Assembly: GCA_037974665.1 (NCBI GenBank)
Contig: CM075768.1
Location: 60,158,316-60,222,315, forward strand
Source: Ehretia macrophylla
Taxonomy: Eukaryota > Streptophyta > Magnoliopsida > Boraginales > Ehretiaceae
Reading direction: 5' to 3'
DNA length: 64,000 bases
This document shows positions 60,190-64,000 of this stretch, in pieces (position 1 is the stretch's first letter; every line of letters starts with the position of its first letter). The notes beneath the pieces were generated by a model. That model searched no databases and was not told where the DNA came from. It worked only from the letters and a program-made list of their open reading frames with translations. Made by a program: the position numbers and the translations under genes.

Positions 60190-60308
60190 GGACTGCAACA
60201 CGAGGACTACCCAGGGGGTCATCCATCCTCGCACAACTCTCGCCCAAGCTCACTTAACTTCAGAGTTCTGATGGGATCCGGTGCATTAGTGTTGGTATGA
60301 TCGCATTC
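60190..60308 (-). rRNA. 5S rRNA gene 7, promoter-damaged
   Basis: Box C/IE reads TCCTCGCACAACTCT on the plus strand in place of TCCTAGTACTACTCT, and box A reads GCTCACTTAAC. The same changes recur in gene 9 and partly in gene 12. Confidence 0.9.
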
Positions 60309-60872
60309 GTCATGTTGTGGGTGCAAAGCCCTTATGTGTTGATGATTCATAGTCCCCGCCCAGAGAGACGGCCCATTCAAAAGGCCCAATGGGCTTATCG
60401 ACAACCCAGCTACTTCAACAATGCAGTATCCTGGAAAGACGTGATATCGATGCATAGTAGGGCCCTCTAATGTCTCGCGAGTAAAGTTGTCGACCTTTTC
60501 GCTGCTCATAACGAACGACCAGGGACGAAAAAATGGCACAAAAAGAAGAAAAGTGGCCCAAAACAAATGAAAATGTATAATTTTGGGTTCTAAAAATGGT
60601 CGCAGTTGAGCAGTCTTGCTACCCCGGTTATAGAGTTCTCGGAGAGCTTTCCAACGGTATATTGTGGGCTGCATAACTCCTTGCGGATCAAAAGTTATGG
60701 TTGCCGGAGCGACGGAGACTAGGTCACAGGCCCGACGACCTCGGTTTGCGGGACCCAGCCACTCTGCGAAGTGAAGTTTTCTTGCCGAAGAAGCCATGGG
60801 GCTCGAGAAAAGAAATGTGATGGATGAAGCATCTTGGCATGGTTGAACGGGGCAAAAAAAGAAAAGAAAAGA

Positions 60873-60991
60873 GGGGTGCAACACGTGGACTTCTTAGGGC
60901 GTCACCCACCCTAGTACTACTCTCGCCCAAGCACGTTTAACTTCGGAGTTCTGATGGGATCCAGTGCATTAGTGCTGGTATGATTGCATCC
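60873..60991 (-). rRNA. 5S rRNA gene 8, variant
   Basis: Shares ACACGTGGACTTC and CACCCACCCTAG with gene 10. CACGTTTAAC alters box A by one base. Confidence 0.9.
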
Positions 60992-61552
60992 ATCATATTG
61001 AGGGTGCAAAGCCCTTATGTGTTGATGGTTCAGAGTTCAAGCTCAGAGAGACGACCCATTCAAAAGGCCCAATGGGGTTATGGACAACCCATCTGCTTCA
61101 ACAACGTAGCATCCCCGCAAGACGTGATATCGATGCATAGTAGGGACCTCTAATTTACCAAGAGTTAGGTTGTCGGCATTTTCGCGGCTCAAGACGAAAG
61201 ACCCGGGATGAAAAAATAGCGCAAAAAAAGAAAGGTGGCCCAAAATTGATGAACACATTCGATTTTGGGTTCCGAAAATAGGTACAGCTGAGCAGTCTTG
61301 TTGCCCTTGTCGTAGAGCTCCCGAAGAAATTTCCAACGGTACACTGTGGGCTGCATAACGCTTTACGAATCAAAAGTTATGGGCACCGAAGCGACGAAGA
61401 CCAGGTCACAGGCCCCGCGACCTCGGTTTGCCGGCCTAGCCCCTCGCAAAGAGAAGTTTCCTTGCCAAAGATACCGTGGGACTTGAGAAAAGAAATGTGA
61501 TGGATGAAAAATCTTGGCATGGTTGAACGGGGCAAAAAACAAGAAGAAAATG

Positions 61553-61671
61553 GGGCTGCAACATGAGGACTTCCCAGGGGGTTATCCATCCTCGCACAAC
61601 TCTTGCCCAAGCTCACTTAACTTCGGAGTTCTGATGGCATCCGGTGCATTAGTGTTGGTATGATCACATTC
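61553..61671 (-). rRNA. 5S rRNA gene 9, promoter-damaged
   Basis: Carries the same CGCACAACTCT and GCTCACTTAAC changes as gene 7, plus GATGGCATCC. Confidence 0.9.
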
Positions 61672-62235
61672 GTCATGTTGTGGGTGCAAAGCCCTTATGT
61701 GTTGACGATTCACAGTTCCCGCCCAGAGAGACGACCCATTCAAAAGGCCCAATGGGCTTATCGACAACCCATCTGCTTCAACAACGCAACATCCTGGCAA
61801 GATGTGATATCGATGCATAGTAGGGCCCTCTAATGTCTCGCAAGTAAGGTTGTCGACCTTTTCGCTGCTCATGTCGAACAGCCAGGGATGAAAAAATGGT
61901 GCAAAAAGAAGAAAAGTAGCCCAAAATTGAGGAAAACGTATAATTTTGGGTTCTGAAAATGGGTGTAGTTGAGCAGTCTTGCTACCCCCGTTGTAGAGTT
62001 CCTAGAGAGCTTTCCAACGGTATATTGTGGGCTGCATAACTCCTTGTGGATCAAAAGTTATGGTTGCCGAAGCGACAGAGACCAGGTCACAGGCCCGATG
62101 ACCTCGGTTTGCGGGACCCAGCTCCTCCGCGAAGCGAAGTTTTCTTGCCCAAGAAGCCGTGGGACTCGAGAAAAGAAATGTGACGGATGAAGCATCTTGG
62201 CATGGTTGAACGGGGCAAAAAAAGAAAAGAAAAGA

Positions 62236-62354
62236 GGGGTGCAACACGTGGACTTCCTAAGGCATTACCCACCCTAGTACTACTCTAGCCCAAGCACGCT
62301 TAACTTCGGAGTTTTGATGGGATTCGGTGCATTAGTGCTGGTATGATCGCACCC
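62236..62354 (-). rRNA. 5S rRNA gene 10, variant
   Basis: Shares CACGTGGAC and CCACCCTAG with gene 8. Additional changes are GGCATTACCC and CTCTAGCCC. Confidence 0.9.
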
Positions 62355-62912
62355 GTCATGTTGGGGGTGCAAAGCCCTTATGTGTTGACAGTTCATAGTC
62401 CCTGCCCAGAGAGACGACCCATTCAAAAGGCCCAATGGCTTATCGACAACCTATCTGCTTCAACAACATAGCATCCACGCAAGACCTGATATTGACAAGT
62501 AGTTGGGCCCTCTAATGTTCTACATGTTAGGTTGTCGGCCATTTCGCGGCTCATGACGAACGACCCGTGATGAAAAAATAGCCCAAAAAGAAGAAGTGGC
62601 TCGAAACTGATGAAAACATTTGATTTTGGGTTCCACAACCAGGCGTAGCCGAACATGTTTGTCGCCCCCGTCGTAGAAGTCCTGAAGAGCTTTCCAACGG
62701 TATACTTTGGGCCGCATAACTCCTTACGAATCAAAAGTTATGGGCACTAGAGCGACGAAGACTATGTCACAAGCTCCACGAAATCGGTCTGCGGGGCCCA
62801 GCCCCTCCGTGAAGCGAAGTTGTCTTGCCTAAGATGCCATTGGACTCAAGAAAAGAAATGTGACGGATGAAGCATCTTGACATAGCTTAACGGGGCAAAA
62901 AAATTGAAATGA

Positions 62913-63031
62913 GGGGTACAACACGAGGATTTCCCAAGGGGTCACCTATCCTAGTACTACTCTCGCCCAAGCATGCTTAACTTCAGAGTTCTGATTGGAT
63001 CTAGTGCATTAGTGCTGGTATGATTACATCC
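62913..63031 (-). rRNA. 5S rRNA gene 11, variant
   Basis: Changes include CACCTATCC, GCATGCTTAAC, CTTCAGAG and TGATTGGATCTAG. Most are transitions. Confidence 0.9.
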
Positions 63032-63593
63032 GTCATATTGAGGGTACAAAGCCCTTATGTGTTGACGGTTCACAGTTCAAGCCCTGAGCGACGGCCCATT
63101 CAAAAGGCCCAATGGGGTTATGGATAACCCATCTGCTTCAACAATGCAGCATCTGTGCAAGACGTGATATCGATGCATAGTAGGGACCTCTAATGTCCCA
63201 TGAGTTAGGTTGTCATCCTTTTTGCGGCTCACGACGAACGACCCGGGATGAAAAAATAGCGCAAAAAAAGAAAGGTGGCCCAAAACTGATGAACACGTTC
63301 GATTTTGGGTTTCAAAAATAGATGCTGCTGAGCAGTCTTGTTGCCCCTGTTGTAGAGCTCCCAGAGAGCTTTCCAACGGTATACTGTGGGCCGCATAACG
63401 CTTTACGGATCAAAAGTTATGGGCATCGGAGCGACGGAGACCATGTCATAGGCCCCACGTAATCGGTTTGCGGGGCCCAGCCCCTCCGCGAAGCGAAGTT
63501 GTCTTACCAAGATGCCCTGGGACTCGAGAAAAGAAATGTGACAGATGAAGCAACTTGGCATGGTTGAACGGGGTAAAAAAAAAGAAGAAAATG

Positions 63594-63712
63594 GGGGTGC
63601 AACACGAGGACTTCCTAGGGGTTCATCCATCCTAGCGCAACTCTTGCCCAAACACGCTTAACTTCGGAGTTCTGATGGGATCCGGTGCATTAGTACTGGT
63701 ATGATCATACCC
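63594..63712 (-). rRNA. 5S rRNA gene 12, promoter-damaged
   Basis: CCTAGCGCAACTCTTGCCC replaces the usual box C/IE sequence. Box A is intact. The gene start reads ATCATACCC. Confidence 0.9.
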
Positions 63713-64000
63713 GTCATGTTGAGGGTGCAAAGCCCTTATGTGTTGACGGTTCATAGTCCCAGCCTAGAAAGACGACCCATTCAAAAGGCCCAATGGGCCT
63801 ATCAACAACCCATCTGCTTCAACAATGCAGCATCCTCGCAAGATGTGATATCGATGCGTAGTAGGGCCCTCTAATGTCTCACGAGTTAGGTTGTCGACCT
63901 TTTCGCGACTCATGACGAACGACCAGGGATGAAAAAATAGCGCAAAAAGAAGAAAAGTGGCCCGAAATTGATGAAAATGTACGCTTTTGGGTTCTGAAAA
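63713..64000 (-). repeat. Incomplete 5S spacer at window edge
   Basis: The spacer of the thirteenth unit, of the same type as those at 60309 and 61672 (GTTGTCGACCTTTTCGC). It is cut by the window end. Confidence 0.9.

Larger units (their letters stand above)
55525..64000 (-). repeat. 5S rDNA tandem array, ~680-bp units, one edge visible
   Basis: Thirteen 5S genes lie on the minus strand. Their 5' ends are at 55553, 56224, 56908, 57588, 58271, 58946, 59626, 60308, 60991, 61671, 62354, 63031 and 63712, so spacing is 671-684 bp. Spacers of about 560 bp share blocks such as CATTCAAAAGGCCCAATGG and CTTTCCAACGGTATACTGTG. In most units a CATAAGGG motif about 25 bases before each transcript and C at -1 fit plant 5S promoters. 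On the minus strand T runs follow each gene, as Pol III terminators do. The array continues past the window. Spacer ORFs are not genes. Confidence 0.97.

Noticed and set aside
56302-60884. Long minus-strand ORFs (up to 221 codons) in the 5S array
   Set aside because: They run through 5S genes and spacers and repeat with the unit. Their openness follows from tandem copying.
55525-64000. Regularly spaced repeats that might suggest a CRISPR-like array
   Set aside because: The repeat contains a recognisable 5S rRNA gene and a spacer of about 560 bp that is itself repeated.

Overview
The window is nuclear DNA of a flowering plant, probably a eudicot. The evidence is Ty3/gypsy and Ty1/copia LTR retrotransposons primed by initiator tRNA-Met, Mutator-type (MULE) elements with long terminal inverted repeats, plant-type intron borders, pieces of plant genes (carotenoid isomerase, Argonaute, probably ribosomal protein S2) and a 5S rDNA array with plant-style spacers. 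I cannot name the species. No intact housekeeping gene is visible; almost everything is mobile or decayed.

Layout. 1-1914 and 11980 to about 19800 form one locus, split by a later gypsy insertion. It holds two divergent SUMO-like genes (1-253 minus, cut by the window edge; 787-1134 plus, intact) and two convergent Ulp1-type SUMO-protease genes (12600-14605 plus; 15629-18543 minus, with an N-terminal LRCT/NVHG domain typical of plant transposon-borne Ulp1 proteins). 1920-11974 is a complete Tekay/Del-like gypsy element with 2.5-kb LTRs and a 5-bp target duplication (AGTCC). 20985-22530 is a gene-capturing MULE with a perfect 9-bp target duplication. 24157 to about 25440 is a gypsy gag scrap joined straight to an LTR-like sequence. 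28625-35236 is a copia element without its 3' LTR and with an extra 177-codon ORF in its long leader. It runs directly into 35237-43082, a second gypsy element that has lost most of its 5' LTR. 43083-43226 is one arm of a MULE. 43425-47947 is a MULE-like element split by a 3.35-kb solo LTR (43504-46857, TSD TTCCC). 48439-49775 is a MULE carrying a carotenoid-isomerase fragment. 50530-51216 is a near-palindromic MULE MITE with 319-bp arms. 53847-55328 holds a ribosomal-protein-like promoter and first codons followed by an intron-containing Argonaute-1-type pseudogene. 55525-64000 is a 5S rDNA array of about 680-bp units: one truncated and twelve full-length but mutated genes, all on the minus strand.

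How the parts relate. The SUMO-like and Ulp1-like genes are the most interesting set. A modifier ending in Gly-Gly plus a three-residue tail needs a Ulp1-type protease for maturation, and both are encoded, in duplicate, on one repeat-like segment. The two gypsy polyproteins have decayed only by in-frame nonsense changes, mostly CAG to TAG, with no frameshift. That points to methyl-cytosine deamination in silenced chromatin. The 5S array ends in a truncated gene beside the Argonaute pseudogene, so an array edge is visible.
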